Assembly: GCA_001724265.1 (NCBI GenBank)
Contig: MEDY01000092.1
Location: 1-64,000, forward strand
Reading direction: 5' to 3'
Length of the DNA stretch: 64,000 bases
DNA from: Rhizaria sp. SCN 62-66
Lineage: Eukaryota > Rhizaria, unplaced
A program made the position numbers and the translations under genes. Shown piece by piece: positions 1 to 10,385 of this stretch. How positions within the stretch are numbered: position 1 is the stretch's first letter; every line of letters begins with the position of its first letter. Below the pieces are notes generated by a model that saw nothing but the letters and a program-made list of their open reading frames with translations, was not told the DNA's origin and made no database searches.

Positions 1-115
1 GCAGCGCGTGTTCGAGACGCTCATCGGCAAGCAGAAGCAGTTCCAGCTCGCCACGCAGCTCGTCCGCATGATCCTCAAGATCGACGACGTCATCCTCAAT
101 TCCGACTACGACTAA
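1..115 (+). CDS. CCT5: CCT5, TCP-1 chaperonin epsilon subunit, C-terminal end only
   Basis: Only the last 37 codons and the TAA stop (113-115) are in the window; reading frame starts at base 2. The tail contains FETLIGK, then [14 protein letters not shown], which is the pattern I know from the C-terminus of the epsilon subunit of the cytosolic chaperonin TRiC/CCT (the strand by which neighbouring subunits contact each other inside the ring). CCT folds actin and tubulin in the cytosol. The tail ends in a short acidic sequence, NSDYD. The gene is cut by the window edge, so start, exon structure and ATPase motifs cannot be seen. Other CCT subunits share the IDD element, but the ETLIG...[12 protein letters not shown] combination points to epsilon. 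Confidence 0.85.
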   Translation, partial: QRVFETLIGKQKQFQLATQLVRMILKIDDVILNSDYD

Positions 116-195
116 GTTGGGTGCTTGAGCGCCTACTAAGCGCTTATGTCGTGTGTGGATGTGTCTCTGTGACTGCTTCGCTTCAGTGTCGGTTT

Positions 196-215
196 GCTTT
201 GTGTAAGTACAAAGC
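196..215 (+). other. Hairpin downstream of CCT5
   Basis: Perfect 7-base arms GCTTTGT (196-202) and ACAAAGC (209-215) enclose a 6-base loop, 81 bases after the CCT5 stop. It probably lies in the 3' untranslated region. Function unknown; it may relate to 3'-end formation. Confidence 0.4.
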
Positions 216-296
216 GAGGAGACATGTTGAGCGCTACAGTGATCGATCGCACGCATACGAGAACAACGATGTGATGTGATTATGTCAAGTAGTACT

Positions 297-354
297 AAAA
301 GCAAGCCTGCACTGTTCTTTCTAAACAAAGAACAGAGTGAGTGAGCTTGCTTTT
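297..354 (+). other. Two-part stem-loop, candidate structured RNA or 3' UTR element
   Basis: Outer arms AAAAGCAAGC (297-306) and GCTTGCTTTT (345-354) pair over 10 bases. Inside them CTGTTCTTT (312-320) and AAAGAACAG (327-335) pair over 9 bases around the loop CTAAAC. The unpaired parts are 5 and 9 bases. The right arm ends in a T run. It lies in the spacer between the convergent CCT5 and REEP genes. Nothing shows which strand is transcribed. Confidence 0.5.
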
Positions 355-712
355 TAACTCCAGTACGGGAGCGCGAGTGAATGATAGTGTAAAGGTACTA
401 AAGGTACATCAAGAAAAAAATATTAGTAAGAGAAACTATATACTATAATAATAAAACGTTATAATTGTATTCACAGTATATCTTGTGTTTGTCATTTTGT
501 CATTTTGTATTAATAATGCTGGCCAATTCGGCGTGGGATAAGTTCTAGAAGTGTACAGAGCGCAAAGCTTCTCCAGCCTTGCAGCACTGTAAACTACGGG
601 TTTAAGATGAGGCTTCTGAAATAGGTATCATAGTGCATACTGAATATACAATAGTCAACTCTCAGAGAGACTCAACACGTGCTATCAGCATCCTCAAATG
701 GCAGAGAACAGC

Positions 713-1246
713 TCAGAAGGCGCTGATGCTATTGTTGTTGTTGTTGTTGATGCCGTTAACGGACGCAGTCGCTGCGGCGGCCGAGTTTACCAGCAGAGAC
801 TGACCCTTGAGTAGGAGCGACACACCGTGCTGGCGGATCTGGTCCATGCCCTTCTGACTGAGCTTCGCAGCGCTCTGGTTGATGTTGTCGCGGACAGACT
901 GGAGCCCGTTGTCGATCTCGCTCTCGTACTGACTCAGGAGCGGGTGGATCACGTTAGCGTACAGAAGCTCGGCGCCCTGAAATGAGGGCATAATAAGCCA
1001 GAAGATAAGCATAAGCTTGAAGGAGGCGTAGCCCGGGATGAGATTGACTGCGAGCGGGGACATCTCGAGAGCCATGGGGATGGCCATCACCACCCAATAG
1101 GCGAACCAGCGGGTCTTTTCGGGCGAGTCCTTCGACATCAGCGCTTGAGAAGTGCGGTAAACGGGCCACAGAGCGACTACGTTGGCGAACCAGGCGGAGA
1201 TGGCGAGGAAAGCCTGGAACATAAGCTGAAGGGTCCAAAGGAACAT
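713..1246 (-). CDS. REEP/Yop1 (TB2/DP1/HVA22) family ER-shaping protein
   Basis: Single-exon gene of 177 residues, ATG at 1246, TGA stop at 713-715. The order of features is that of the TB2/DP1/HVA22 family: an N-terminal hydrophobic hairpin with WPVYRTSQAL (compare the family YPAYKSFKA), then TRWFAYWVVMAIPMALE, a second hydrophobic stretch, and the GAELLYANVIHPLL segment matching the family GAE.LY...I.P. These proteins insert as hairpins in the endoplasmic reticulum and stabilise tubule curvature. The C-terminal third is amphipathic and ends in an asparagine run encoded by a GTT repeat on the plus strand. Length fits REEP5/Yop1. Which REEP subtype it is cannot be decided. It converges with CCT5. 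Confidence 0.88.
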   Translation of the reverse strand: MFLWTLQLMFQAFLAISAWFANVVALWPVYRTSQALMSKDSPEKTRWFAYWVVMAIPMALEMSPLAVNLIPGYASFKLMLIFWLIMPSFQGAELLYANVIHPLLSQYESEIDNGLQSVRDNINQSAAKLSQKGMDQIRQHGVSLLLKGQSLLVNSAAAATASVNGINNNNNNSISAF

Positions 1247-1756
1247 AGTGGAGCTGTGGGCGATGGAAAGGGTAAAAGCGAGTTTGAGTACACAGGGTTA
1301 GACCTCTTTTCTAAAATGATAACGGAATAAACAAATATGAAATTAAGCAAAGGCACCAATAATTGTATTGAATTTACTATTGCACGATTGATCATGACGC
1401 TGTATAGGTTTTCATTTATGGTCCGCAGCGTTTCATCTTCGCAGCCTGACCAAGATTCTAGCCGTTGGGTCGGCGACAGTCACAGTCAAGAACATATAGG
1501 TATTTCAGGCACCAGCAAATCAAGTAGAGCAATAATAACTGACTAGATACTTTTGACAAACTTAGATCTAATGTATCTGTTTGACGAATCACGCGTCCTT
1601 CATATATTCCAATCCACTCCACACACCGGAGCATAAAAGCACAGCAACAGGAACAGCAACAATAACCACACGTTGTTATTCTCTTTGTGTTTCTTCTTTC
1701 GTTATCTTGCGTTAAACGCATTAGTTGTGTTATTGTTCTATCTTTGTGTTTTTCTT
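1247..1756. other. Spacer between REEP and saposin-domain genes
   Basis: About 510 bases. It holds the promoter side of REEP and the 3' side of the saposin gene. TGCGTT-T-AACGCA at about 1711-1724 is a short inverted repeat, roughly 45 bases past the saposin-gene stop. Nothing else was recognised. Confidence 0.6.
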
Positions 1757-3334
1757 TTACCGGCACATGGCGGCATGCATGCACATCTGATTCACAGACA
1801 TACTCGCCACATAGTCACCAATCATCTTATCAATCATCGCAAACATGTTGTTGCACGGGTGCTTGAAGATATTACTCAGCTGCATCTCACTGCAGTGCGT
1901 CACAAACGCGTCGTACAGCGCCACGGGATCGACGCTGTTGCCCAGGTCCACCTCCACTTGCATCCACGCGTAGCGGCACGCCACGCAGTCGATGACGTCC
2001 TTGGAGCGGGGCGCCACGGGGTCCTCGCCGGTGATCTCCTTGTCGCCCTTGGTGCGGTGTGAGTGGGGGTTCGAGTGCACGCGCGCGAAGTTGTTGGCCT
2101 TGACGTCCTTGTCGAGCTTGTCGAACGAGTCCGCGATCGTGTTCACGCGTTTCAGCACGCGGTCCATATGGTGGTACATGGGCGCATCCTTGTCCTCGTC
2201 GAGCTGCTTGCGCACGTTGCTGAGGCGCTCCGGCAGAGTCAGGTTGCGACCCGCCTGCGTGTCCGGGGACACATTCCAGCTGCGCAGCCCCTCGCCGGCC
2301 TTGGGCGGGCCGCTCGCGAGCACCTTTGAGGTGGACACGGCGAACTTGGGCACCTTGGGCTTCTCGTTGGCGGGGTCAGCGGCGGGCGCGGCGGCAGCGC
2401 CTGGAGTGACGCTCGTCGCGGTCGTCGTCGTGGGGTTCACGCCCGTGGCCGCGGGCTCGGTGCCGGGCATGGTCGGCGCGACGGGGACCGCGGAAGTGCC
2501 CGCGACAGCGGCAACGGAGTTGGCACTCTCGGTCGTGGCGCTGTCAGTCGACATGACCGCGGGCGCGCCGGCGCCGCCGTCCTCGGGGATGGCGCCGCTG
2601 GCCGCGTTGGCCGCGTTGGCAGCGTCGAGCGTGGGGAGCGGGCCCAGCACCATGCCGCCGGCGGCAGCGGCGTCGGCGTCACCGGGAGTGCCCTCGGCAG
2701 CGGCGCCAGCGGCAGCGGCCTCGGCAGCCGCGGTGGCGTCGACAACGGTGCCATCAGCGGCCTCAGCAGCGGGGGCGGGGGTGGTGACAGAAGGGTTCTC
2801 GATCAGGGCGGCGTTAGTGGCCTGGGCCCAAAGCGCGTCGGCATCCATGTCGGCGTCGGCGTCGAGCCCGGAGTCGAGCAGCGACTCGAGACGCGAGTCG
2901 GCGCGGCTCTCGGCCTCGTGCGACGCCAGCAGCGCCTGCTGCGAGGCCGAGAGGTGCTCGGTGCGCAGAGCCACGTCGTCGGACGAGTAGGACGAGAGGT
3001 CGATGTCGGCCTCGATCGCAGTGCGCGCGTCCATGTCGAGCAGCGACGCGGCCTTGGCGAAGCGCTGCGGCACCGGTCCGGGGTCGCGGAACTCGAGGGC
3101 TGCGTAGGACTTGGCGTCGTAGAGATCGAGGTCGAGGGACGCCAGGCGACGCGGGTCGTAGGAGGAAGCGGGGGAGTCCTCAGTGGCGAGATCAAGATCG
3201 ATGTCGAGGTTAGACTCGAGGTCGAGGTCGAGCTCGGAGGCACTGTTTGCCTCCACGGCCGAGGCCGTCGCCGAAGCGAGCGGGGCAACCGTGGAGAGAC
3301 CGAGAAGCAGAGCACAGAGCACAAGAATGCGCAT
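1757..3334 (-). CDS. Secreted protein with acidic N-terminal region and C-terminal saposin-B domain
   Basis: Single exon, TAA stop. I chose the ATG at 3334 (525 residues) because it gives a classic signal peptide (MRILVLCALLLGLSTVAPLA followed by small residues); the frame is open further upstream but that part is not signal-like. After the signal comes an Asp/Leu-rich stretch (DLDLESNLDIDLDL), then a long Ala/Pro/Thr low-complexity region (about 230-380). Residues 446-525 form a saposin-B type domain with six cysteines at 450, 453, 481, 494, 518 and 524; this spacing fits the family's C1-C6, C2-C5, C3-C4 disulfides. Saposin-like proteins bind lipids or act as membrane-active effectors in vesicles or phagosomes; which applies here cannot be told. 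It is divergent from threonine synthase. Confidence 0.8.
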   Translation of the reverse strand: MRILVLCALLLGLSTVAPLASATASAVEANSASELDLDLESNLDIDLDLATEDSPASSYDPRRLASLDLDLYDAKSYAALEFRDPGPVPQRFAKAASLLDMDARTAIEADIDLSSYSSDDVALRTEHLSASQQALLASHEAESRADSRLESLLDSGLDADADMDADALWAQATNAALIENPSVTTPAPAAEAADGTVVDATAAAEAAAAGAAAEGTPGDADAAAAGGMVLGPLPTLDAANAANAASGAIPEDGGAGAPAVMSTDSATTESANSVAAVAGTSAVPVAPTMPGTEPAATGVNPTTTTATSVTPGAAAAPAADPANEKPKVPKFAVSTSKVLASGPPKAGEGLRSWNVSPDTQAGRNLTLPERLSNVRKQLDEDKDAPMYHHMDRVLKRVNTIADSFDKLDKDVKANNFARVHSNPHSHRTKGDKEITGEDPVAPRSKDVIDCVACRYAWMQVEVDLGNSVDPVALYDAFVTHCSEMQLSNIFKHPCNNMFAMIDKMIGDYVASMSVNQMCMHAAMCR

Positions 3335-4162
3335 GTGGGTCCGACTGATAATGAACACCGTCTCGGAGGAACGGATGTCCACACTGTGGTGATAGGCGCA
3401 GAGTGAGGGTAGATCGGGCAGGGCAGGACAGAGCGGCAGAGAAAGGGGAAGTAGGAGTGAGATCAGAGCAAGGGCTAAGGAGGAGACAATGGGGGTCCAG
3501 GGGAAGGCAAAACAGGAACTGGTGGAGCTCTGCGAATAAATCAAGAAACTTCAATCGATGAAATGACTTTGCAAAGAGTGACAACAGATAGCTGGTGGTA
3601 TTAGGGGAGGCCAGAGGTCGGGAAGGAGGAGCCAAGCGTCTCCTCTGAGACCTCGCCTGGAGTCCTATAGAAGCAGGCAATACCGACGACACGGTGTTCT
3701 GACACGAAGCCAAGTAATATGTGCGCTCTTGAATCCCCCATAAATTAATTCATTGATGTCGCAAATTACTCCCAGGGCACGTATAGCCTTCCTCAGTGGC
3801 CCGCTTACATCCTTGCCCAGCGGGCGGCCGAAAATACATTTAGTTTTTTCGGTCGACCTTCCTCGCCAGACACTGAGATGATTTGACGGAAAATCGGCCC
3901 ATCAAAAGACAGATTTTTCAGGGACTTACCTCGACATGAACGTTCGTTATAATTTATTGTGGTTGGGTGTATACTATGTAGTGCACACTTTAATACCTTC
4001 AATTTTTCTACTCCGTGCATGTAAAGCCTGTGAGGCGTGGTGTGCTTCGTTCAAGATATCTTCTTTCACTCCCTTGACTAACGCCCCCTCCCTCACCCTC
4101 CTCCATGCTTATCGACATCAAACCACACCCATTCCGCTTCGTAGAACTCTCTTCCGCTCGCG
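3335..4162. promoter_or_regulatory. Divergent promoter region, saposin-domain gene / threonine synthase
   Basis: About 830 bases between two gene starts. It contains GGGCGGCCGAAAA (near 3823-3834) and CGGCCCATC (3895-3903). The reverse complement of the latter, GATGGGCCG, recurs upstream of EBP2 at 44382-44390. No coding frame was recognised. Confidence 0.5.
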
Positions 4163-6090
4163 ATGAAGTTCAAGAGTACCCGCGGCAAGGTGACCGGCTT
4201 CTCCTTCGAGGACGCCGTGTGCAGTGGGTACGCCAGCGACGGCGGCCTCTTCGTGCCCGAAACGCTTCCCACGCTCGCGCCCGCCACGGTCCGCGCCCTC
4301 GCCCGCATGACGCGTTTCGAGGACGTCGCGTTTGTCGTGCTGCGTCTCTTTATTTCTGTTGAAGAGATGCCCGACGTAGACCTCAAAACGCTGCTCCACG
4401 ACGCCTTTGTGACGTTCCCGGTCACCAACCCCAACAACACCAACGCCTACGACAACGCCAACAACAACGTGCTCCCGACGCGAACGCTCGCCGACGGCAC
4501 CGTCATCGGTGAGCTCTTTCACGGCCCCACGCTGTCCTTTAAGGACTTTGGCCAGCAGATGCTCATTCGCCTCGTTGACTACTTCACGACACGCGCGAGC
4601 TTGCGCCGCTGCCTCGTCGTTGCCACCACGGGCGACACTGGCCCCGCCGCGCTGTACGCCGTCGCCGCGTGTCGCTCGCTCGACATCGTCTGCGGCTTTC
4701 CGCGCGGCCAGGTCTCGCGCCTGCAGGAGCTGCAGATGACCACTGTCGACAGCGACAATGTGAGTGTGTTCGCGTTTGAGGGCGGAGGCGACGACATGGA
4801 CCCCAGCATCAAGGCCGTTACCACGTCGCCGTTCGCGGCCGAGCGCAAGCTGTGCGGCGTCAACAGCATCAACCTTGCGCGCGTGACTACGCAGGTTGCG
4901 CACTACGTCTGGCTCTACACGCGTCTCGCTTTCCCCAACGTCGACGATCGCACCGATACTACCACCGATGCCACTGAGGGCAAGACCGAGGACGCGCCTC
5001 TGCCCGTCGTGATCATCAACGTTCCCACCGGTGCCATGGGCAACGTCATGTCGGGTTACTTTGCCCGGCTTGTGGGCTTGCCGCTTGCGCTGAGCTGCTC
5101 GGTCAACGCCAACAACATGCTTCACAAGGCAGTTACCACGGGCGTCTTCTCAGCTCGGTACGTGCACATGTCAGTTATAAGTCTCAATATTGGTTTATTC
5201 TTCAGTTATGCATGCATACTTCTTTCTTAAGTTCTTTTAATGCCCTGCTTGTAGTTGATCTTATGTGGATGACTCTTTTATTGCCAATTGTGACTGGCTC
5301 ATACAGGGAGCCTTTGCGCCGCACTCTTTCGGAGGCGATGAACGTGCAGTGCCCCTACAACTTCGAGCGCATGCTCTACTACCTCTGCGGCCAGGACTGC
5401 GACGCTGTCTCCACTTTCTACACCACGCTGGGGATGGAGGGGTCCGTGACTCTCAGCGACACGGTCAAGACCGAAATCGCCAAGCTCATCAGGACCACCT
5501 GGGTCACTGACGCCGAGATGGCCGTCACCGTCCGCAGCATTGCCCTGACCAACTCCAGCGTCGACAGCGACGTCGGCGTCGCCGGTGTTGACGCCGCGGC
5601 CATTGCCACTATTGCTGCCGCGGCCGCTGAGGAGGAAAAGACCGGCACCAAGGGCCCACTCACCATCATCGACCCCCACACCGCGGTCGCGGTCACCGGC
5701 ACCCGCAAGCTCGGGCTCCGTGCGCTGCCCGCGGCTACCGTCGCGGCGCTCAAGGCTTCCGGCGGCCTCTGGCCCCTCACCGACGACTCCGATGGGAGCG
5801 CCGACGCTGCTGCGGCGGGCGGTGTTAACCCGCCTGTCGTGGTGCTTGCAACGGCGCACCCCGCCAAGTTCGCCGAGGCAACCACCGCCGCACTCGGCAC
5901 CGACGCATGGAACGCCCTGTTCTTCAACTCCGAGACGCGCGCGACGGGCCCGCTCATGCCCGCGCGCGCTGCCGCGCTGTACAGCAAGGAGATCGCGCAG
6001 AAGGCCGTGTTCGCTCAGGGCGAGGACTGGGAGGAGAAGCTCCGCGTGCTCATCGATGAGACCATTGCGCGCTCCAACAGCAAAAACTAA
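4163..6090 (+). CDS. THR4: Threonine synthase
   Basis: Exons 4163-5157 and 5307-6090 (donor GTACGT, acceptor CATACAG), 592 residues, TAA stop. The joined codon CG|G restores the family sequence REPLRRTLSEAMNVQCPYNFERM. The enzyme converts O-phosphohomoserine to threonine with pyridoxal phosphate (EC 4.2.3.1), the last step of threonine biosynthesis, usually cytosolic. GPTLSFKDFG carries the Schiff-base lysine (Lys127), and TTGDTGPAAL is the phosphate-binding loop. The protein starts with the usual N-terminal YxSTRGxV-like segment (FKSTRGKVTGFSFEDAV). It is about 80 residues longer than the yeast enzyme because of an Asn-rich insert near 95-105 and an Ala-rich insert after residue 430. The organism can therefore probably make threonine. 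Confidence 0.93.
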
Positions 6091-6256
6091 AGGTCGTCTT
6101 GCAACGCATGGACTGTCTGCGATCATAACACAAATTTAGGTTGAATCAATAAAACGGTTTATTTTCAGTGTTATACTAAAATATATCTGGGCAACTCAAA
6201 CAAACACATCCTCACAGTGACTTTGCATAAAACTGGGTGTGTGTGATCCTGCTTTC

Positions 6257-7849
6257 TTAAGGCTTCTGGCCGGCGTTCTTGGCGGCACGAATCCGTTCCA
6301 GCTCGGCCGCGCGCGCCTCCGCGTCTTTTCGCCGACGCTCCTTCTCCTCAGCCACCTTGGCCTTCATGCGGGCCTCGGCAGCGCGCTTCTCGGCGTCTTG
6401 GCGCTTCTTGAGCGCAGCGGCGTCCTTGATCTTCATCATCTCGAGCCGCTCCTGCATCTCGAGCGCGGCCTTGCCCACATCGCGGCGGCTCACTTCGCGC
6501 GCCTTCTCCGTCTCAATCGCCTCCTTGGCGCGCCGCGCAGCCACCTCGGCCTTGCGCTTCTCGAGCCACGCCATCTTCTCTTCCGTGGTCATCTCACTCA
6601 GCGGCTTCTGCCCGGCGCGGCGGGCCGTTGCCTCCCCGGCGGCGCGCGCCGCGGCCGACTCGCGCGCCCGCGCCGCCTTGGCAATCGCCAGGATCGAGGG
6701 ATCCGTCTCGCCATCGTCCTCGTCGTCGCCCATCGCCGCGCCGCCGCCGAGCGAGTGACCGTGGGCAGGGCCGTTGAGCTCGGCGTCGAGCTTGCGCGCA
6801 GCCTCCAAGTCCTCCTCCTCGCGGATCTGTCGCTCGAGCGCTTCCAGTTCCGCCACCGTCATGCCCTCAAGCTGCGCACCTGACACGCCGTCCGTCGCGC
6901 TCGCACTCGCGGTCGCGCTCGCGGTTGCTGAGCCAGTCCCCGCACCGCCAGCGTCGCCGTCGGTCATCGGCGCGGCGGCGGTCGGGGCGCCAGCGGCCGC
7001 CGGAGTCAGCGCGGCGCGGGCGCGGGCGGCGCGTTCGATGCGTTCGGCGCGCTCCGCGGCGGCGGCCTTCTCGGCGGCGGCAGCGGCGGCGGCGGCGGCG
7101 GCCTCGGCCTCGGCGGCGGCCTTGTGATGCGCGACCTGTGCCGCGACGGCAGACTTGGCGGCCTCCTGGCGGGCGGCTTCGCGCGCCTTGGCCTCGGCGG
7201 CGCGGGCGGCGGCGCGCTCGGCGTACGCGGCCTCGTCGGCGGCCGCAGCAGCGTCCTCAGAGGCGCGGATGGCGGCGGCGGCGGACTGGGCGGCGGCGAG
7301 GCCGGCAAGCACGGTTTGGATCGCCTCCAGGTCGAAGAGCGCGTCCGGGATGTTGAGGCGATCGCCCTATTTCACAAAGCCGGCGTGGCGCAGGATATAC
7401 CAGCCCGCCAGGGAGGGCGAGGTCAGGCGCGGGAGGAGCTTGGCGCCGTTGAGGCTGCGGAAGCGCGCGTTGCTGGGGTCTCTGTACGGTGACGAAGCAG
7501 ACAGGAAGAGTGGGAACTTGAGAATAAAGACCCGCATTGGCGGCACTTAAGCCCGGATATGATATACAACACAAGTCACTATATGTTATCAAATTGAATG
7601 GACGTACTCGGTAATGGTCTTGAGGATCTTCTCGATGCTGTCGACGTCGAAGAGGGGGTTGCCCATGGAGGTGAACAGGGCGTCGAGGCACATCTGCAGC
7701 GGCACAGCGACGTGTTTGACCTGAACAAACAAAGAATTCAAAATGTATACGCGGTTAGCATACAGAAAACATTGCGTGGCTGTGAGGTACATGCGTTAAC
7801 CTGATAATATTCGTACCTCTTTGGCGACCTTAGCGACAGTGACACTCAT
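6257..7849 (-). CDS. PUB-domain protein with Ala-rich coiled coil; one in-frame TAG
   Basis: Exons 7849-7817, 7720-7608 and 7481-6257 (donors GTACGA and GTACGT), 457 codons, TAA stop. The N-terminal ~110 residues form a PUB domain: LDALFTSM, IEKILKTITE, then DPSNARFRSLNG, LAGWYILRHAGF and LNIPDALFDLEAIQ. PUB domains in PNGase, UBXN6 and HOIP bind the C-terminal tail of the AAA ATPase p97/VCP. Codon 87 (7369-7367) is TAG, between GFVK and GDRLNIP, inside the domain, with the frame continuing on both sides. The rest is a long Ala/Arg/Glu-rich helical region, with MTTEEKMAWLEKRKAEV and further charged coiled coil. I see no UBX domain. Read conventionally, it would be an 86-residue fragment. A p97 cofactor is the most likely role. 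Confidence 0.75.
7367..7369 (-). other. In-frame TAG codon inside the PUB domain
   Basis: The minus-strand codons are TTT GTG AAA TAG GGC GAT CGC CTC AAC ATC. PUB homology lies on both sides in the same frame. The family usually has an acidic or polar residue here, so Glu or Gln would fit. It could instead be a real stop (pseudogene) or a sequencing error. Confidence 0.8.
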
Positions 7850-8620
7850 GGTGTTCTGTGGGGCAACAACGATGAAGTAAATGACGGCATGAGAGAGTTT
7901 CCAAATAGAAATATACTAGGTAGTGCAACTTTAATACAGTGACAAACGCGCACGGATGTAGACGGTCATTGTGAAGCAGGATGGAGTAAGATAAGATTCG
8001 ATGGGTCAGCTCCCCACTTCGCAGCCCAAACAGCGTTTGTGGTGCAGTGATTAAAACAGCGCAAAGAGAGGTGATATGAGCGAATACTATCGTAACCCTT
8101 CGACATAGTATTCATGGATAGGCACCACATATATTCGCACTCGGATCTCTGTAAAATCGGCGACTGCCATACAATACCCGACACTTTGTTCTTACATCAC
8201 GCTTTATCGTCACTTACAATAACATACTTGAGACATAGCTCACACATAAAAATGTGCGGGGGAGGCAAGATTATGACATAACGTAAAAATAAAATAGGTG
8301 AATACCATTAATACCTTGCTTTCTCTGTGTATTGTTGGTGTTTCGTTGTGAATTTGTTTGTTTGAGTTTAAGATGACTTGAATAGGTATGTGCATGTTGG
8401 CGTGTTCTTGTTGACCATTATGACTTGAAAAGTGATTGTGTGCGTTACATGACACATCAACATGTGCCACAGTGGGTAACAATACAGCATCAATTTGTTT
8501 CTTGAAACCGCGGCACGTTACCACGTTAGCCGCTCTATATCGAACCAAGGCGAGAGTGACAAGTCACTTACTCTCGATTTGTCACTTCTCGCTGCCATAA
8601 CGACACGGGGTTACTATGCC
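7850..8620. other. Spacer upstream of the PUB-domain gene
   Basis: About 770 AT-rich bases between the start of the PUB gene and the stop of the GPI-protein gene (both minus). It holds the hairpin at 8551-8576, listed separately. Open frames here lack coding-like composition. Confidence 0.6.
8551..8576 (-). other. Hairpin downstream of the GPI-protein gene
   Basis: On the minus strand CGAG, a 4-base bulge, AGTGAC, loop TT, GTCACT, CTCG. It starts about 45 bases past the stop at 8621, so it likely lies in the 3' UTR. A second partial copy of GTCACTT..CTCG follows on the plus strand at about 8580-8592. Confidence 0.4.
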
Positions 8621-9727
8621 TTACAGTGACATCCCGAGTACAAGCACGGCAAGCACAGAGAGCATCGCAACGCTGCCGGCAAGCACGGCGCCGGCACTAG
8701 CGCTGTTGCAGCCCTTGGTGGAACAGAGCTCGCAAGTGCCCGTTGCGATGAGGTCGCCGAGAGTCGTCGTGCGTGCGTTCAATGTAAACTAAAGCAGAAA
8801 CAGAATCGGCAGCCCGAAAAACACATTGTGAGACTCAAGCAATGGCAATAAATGATATCGTGAAACGAACATGTTCTAAACATTAAACTTAAGAGAGTGA
8901 GTTCCAGTAAAATGAATACGGCAACGTACATTAGAATTATAGTCAGGGCGCGTCGCGTTACCACAGTTGATCACAAACGCCTGATCCTTTGTCAACATGG
9001 TGTCCGACGCAATCTCAATCGACAGCTTTTGCGTCGTGTCCTCGTCAGCGTCGACAGACTCCGTGTAGTCGCCAATCGTGATGTTGCAGCCCTCGAAGGT
9101 GCCCGCGACAAACTGCGCCTTCCCCGTAAGCGTGTACTCGAAGTAATAGCCCTCGCCGGTGATGTCGGTGCCAAGCCCGCCGCCCACGGCCACCTTAAGC
9201 GCACCGCCGCCAGAGCCGGTAGTCTTGTTCTTGCGCTCAGTCACCACCGCGGCGGTGAGCTTCGAGACGTCGTAGGGCGCAATAACGGTGACCGTGGGCG
9301 TGGCGAACGTGTCGGCGTCGAAGCGGATCGCGGCGGGCAGAGACACGGGCTTGTCAGTGGTACGCACGGTCTCGCACTCAACCGTCAGCACACCGCCCGA
9401 GCTCGGCGTGACGTCGGCAGGGACAGTGAGCGCGAGCACGCCCTCAGCAATGGCCGCAAAACCCGCGGCGGTGTCGCCAACGGTGCATGAGATCGGGAGG
9501 CCGCCGGACGACCAGGCTGTGCCACCGGCGGCGACAGGGAGATCGACCTCGATCGTGGTGTCCTCGGGCGGCGCGGTCTCACCGATGTCAAGGCGGATTG
9601 TCAGTCGACCGCCGGTGTTGACAACGCCGTAGCTGTGGGTAATCGTGGTCTCGGCGGAAGAGAGCGCGAGAAGAGAAGCGACGGTGAAGAGCAAGGCCGG
9701 AAAGGCGAGGGAGCGGAGGAACTTCAT
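8621..9727 (-). CDS. GPI-anchored cell-surface protein, unknown family
   Basis: Exons 9727-8930 and 8788-8621 (donor GTACGT), 321 residues, TAA stop. It has an N-terminal signal peptide (MKFLRSLAFPALLFTVASLL), a Thr/Gly/Val-rich ectodomain that looks like beta-sandwich sequence, several NxS/T sites (NKT, NIT, NAT), and a second exon ending in a hydrophobic tail with no cytosolic residues (SVAMLSVLAVLVLGMSL). This layout is that of a GPI-anchored protein; the Asn/Ser/Ala stretch just before the tail (CNSASAGA) would be the cleavage site. The C-terminal exon has CELCSTKGCN, resembling the end of Ly6-type domains, but too short to assign. I do not recognise the ectodomain. A CTTCAAGT octamer cluster lies upstream. 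Confidence 0.75.
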
Positions 9728-10385
9728 CGCGGTGATGCAAGAAGAGCGGGGTAGCTCTGACTCTGCATATAAATATTTCAGAGTTATAAAAACAGAATTA
9801 AAGTGTTAACGTTGTGTACAACAATAAACGTGCAATATTACAGCACATGACGGTGTTTTGAGTTCACTTCAAGTGAGATAAACTCAACACTCTTCACTCA
9901 ACTCGTCAGGTGTGCGCTGGCTGCTGGCAGCGTGACTGTGAGCGTTGCTCGGCTTTGAGTGACCGTGTGCGTGAGCTCACAGATGCTGTGTGAAGTAAAC
10001 TGCAGACGCGGATTAGTATCTCAACTATAACATAGCACGCATTCAAGAAAATGGGAACTTCTCCAACTGCTTTGTTCAAGTTGCAAGTTGTGCTTCAAGT
10101 CCCATGTTACTGACTTCATATCTCTTCAAGTTGCAGAATCGCAGACGGCGGGCGCATCTCGCGTTGAGTCATGATGACTCCGCATATTGCGGTCAGCCAT
10201 CGCATCCTAAGAGCGTATGGCGCTTCAAGTCGTCGAACTAAGTATTCTTAAGTGGCTGTGTACGCGCACTCGTCTAAAGTCTAGGTAACGTAGGGATTCG
10301 TGTGCGTGCGTGGTCTGTGGCAAATTGGCGTTCAGTTGCTGTGCTTTGTGCAAATAAGTAATGAACGTGGCGAAGTGTTCGTGCT
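9728..10385. promoter_or_regulatory. Upstream region of the GPI-protein gene with CTTCAAGT cluster
   Basis: CTTCAAGT occurs at 9867-9874, 10093-10100, 10124-10131 and 10223-10230, and GTTCAAGT at 10075-10082. All are in the same orientation within about 365 bases. Two copies continue as TTGCA (10075 and 10124). The spacer lies 5' of the GPI-protein gene and 3' of CENP-S, so a regulatory array for the GPI-protein gene is the simplest reading. Confidence 0.5.

Larger units (their letters stand above)
116..712. other. Spacer between convergent CCT5 and REEP genes
   Basis: AT-rich stretch of about 600 bases holding the two hairpins listed separately. CTCTCAGAGAG (about 658-668) is a further small inverted repeat, roughly 45 bases past the REEP stop. 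No coding frame with family-like content was seen. Confidence 0.7.

Noticed and set aside
3334-3544. Upstream extension of the saposin-domain protein to an earlier ATG
   Set aside because: The extension would bury the signal peptide at residue 71. The ATG at 3334 gives a textbook secretory start.
6239-7492. Long plus-strand frames opposite the PUB-domain gene
   Set aside because: They mirror the Ala/Arg-rich GC-biased minus-strand coding sequence and have no family content; the minus-strand gene has splice sites and a PUB domain.
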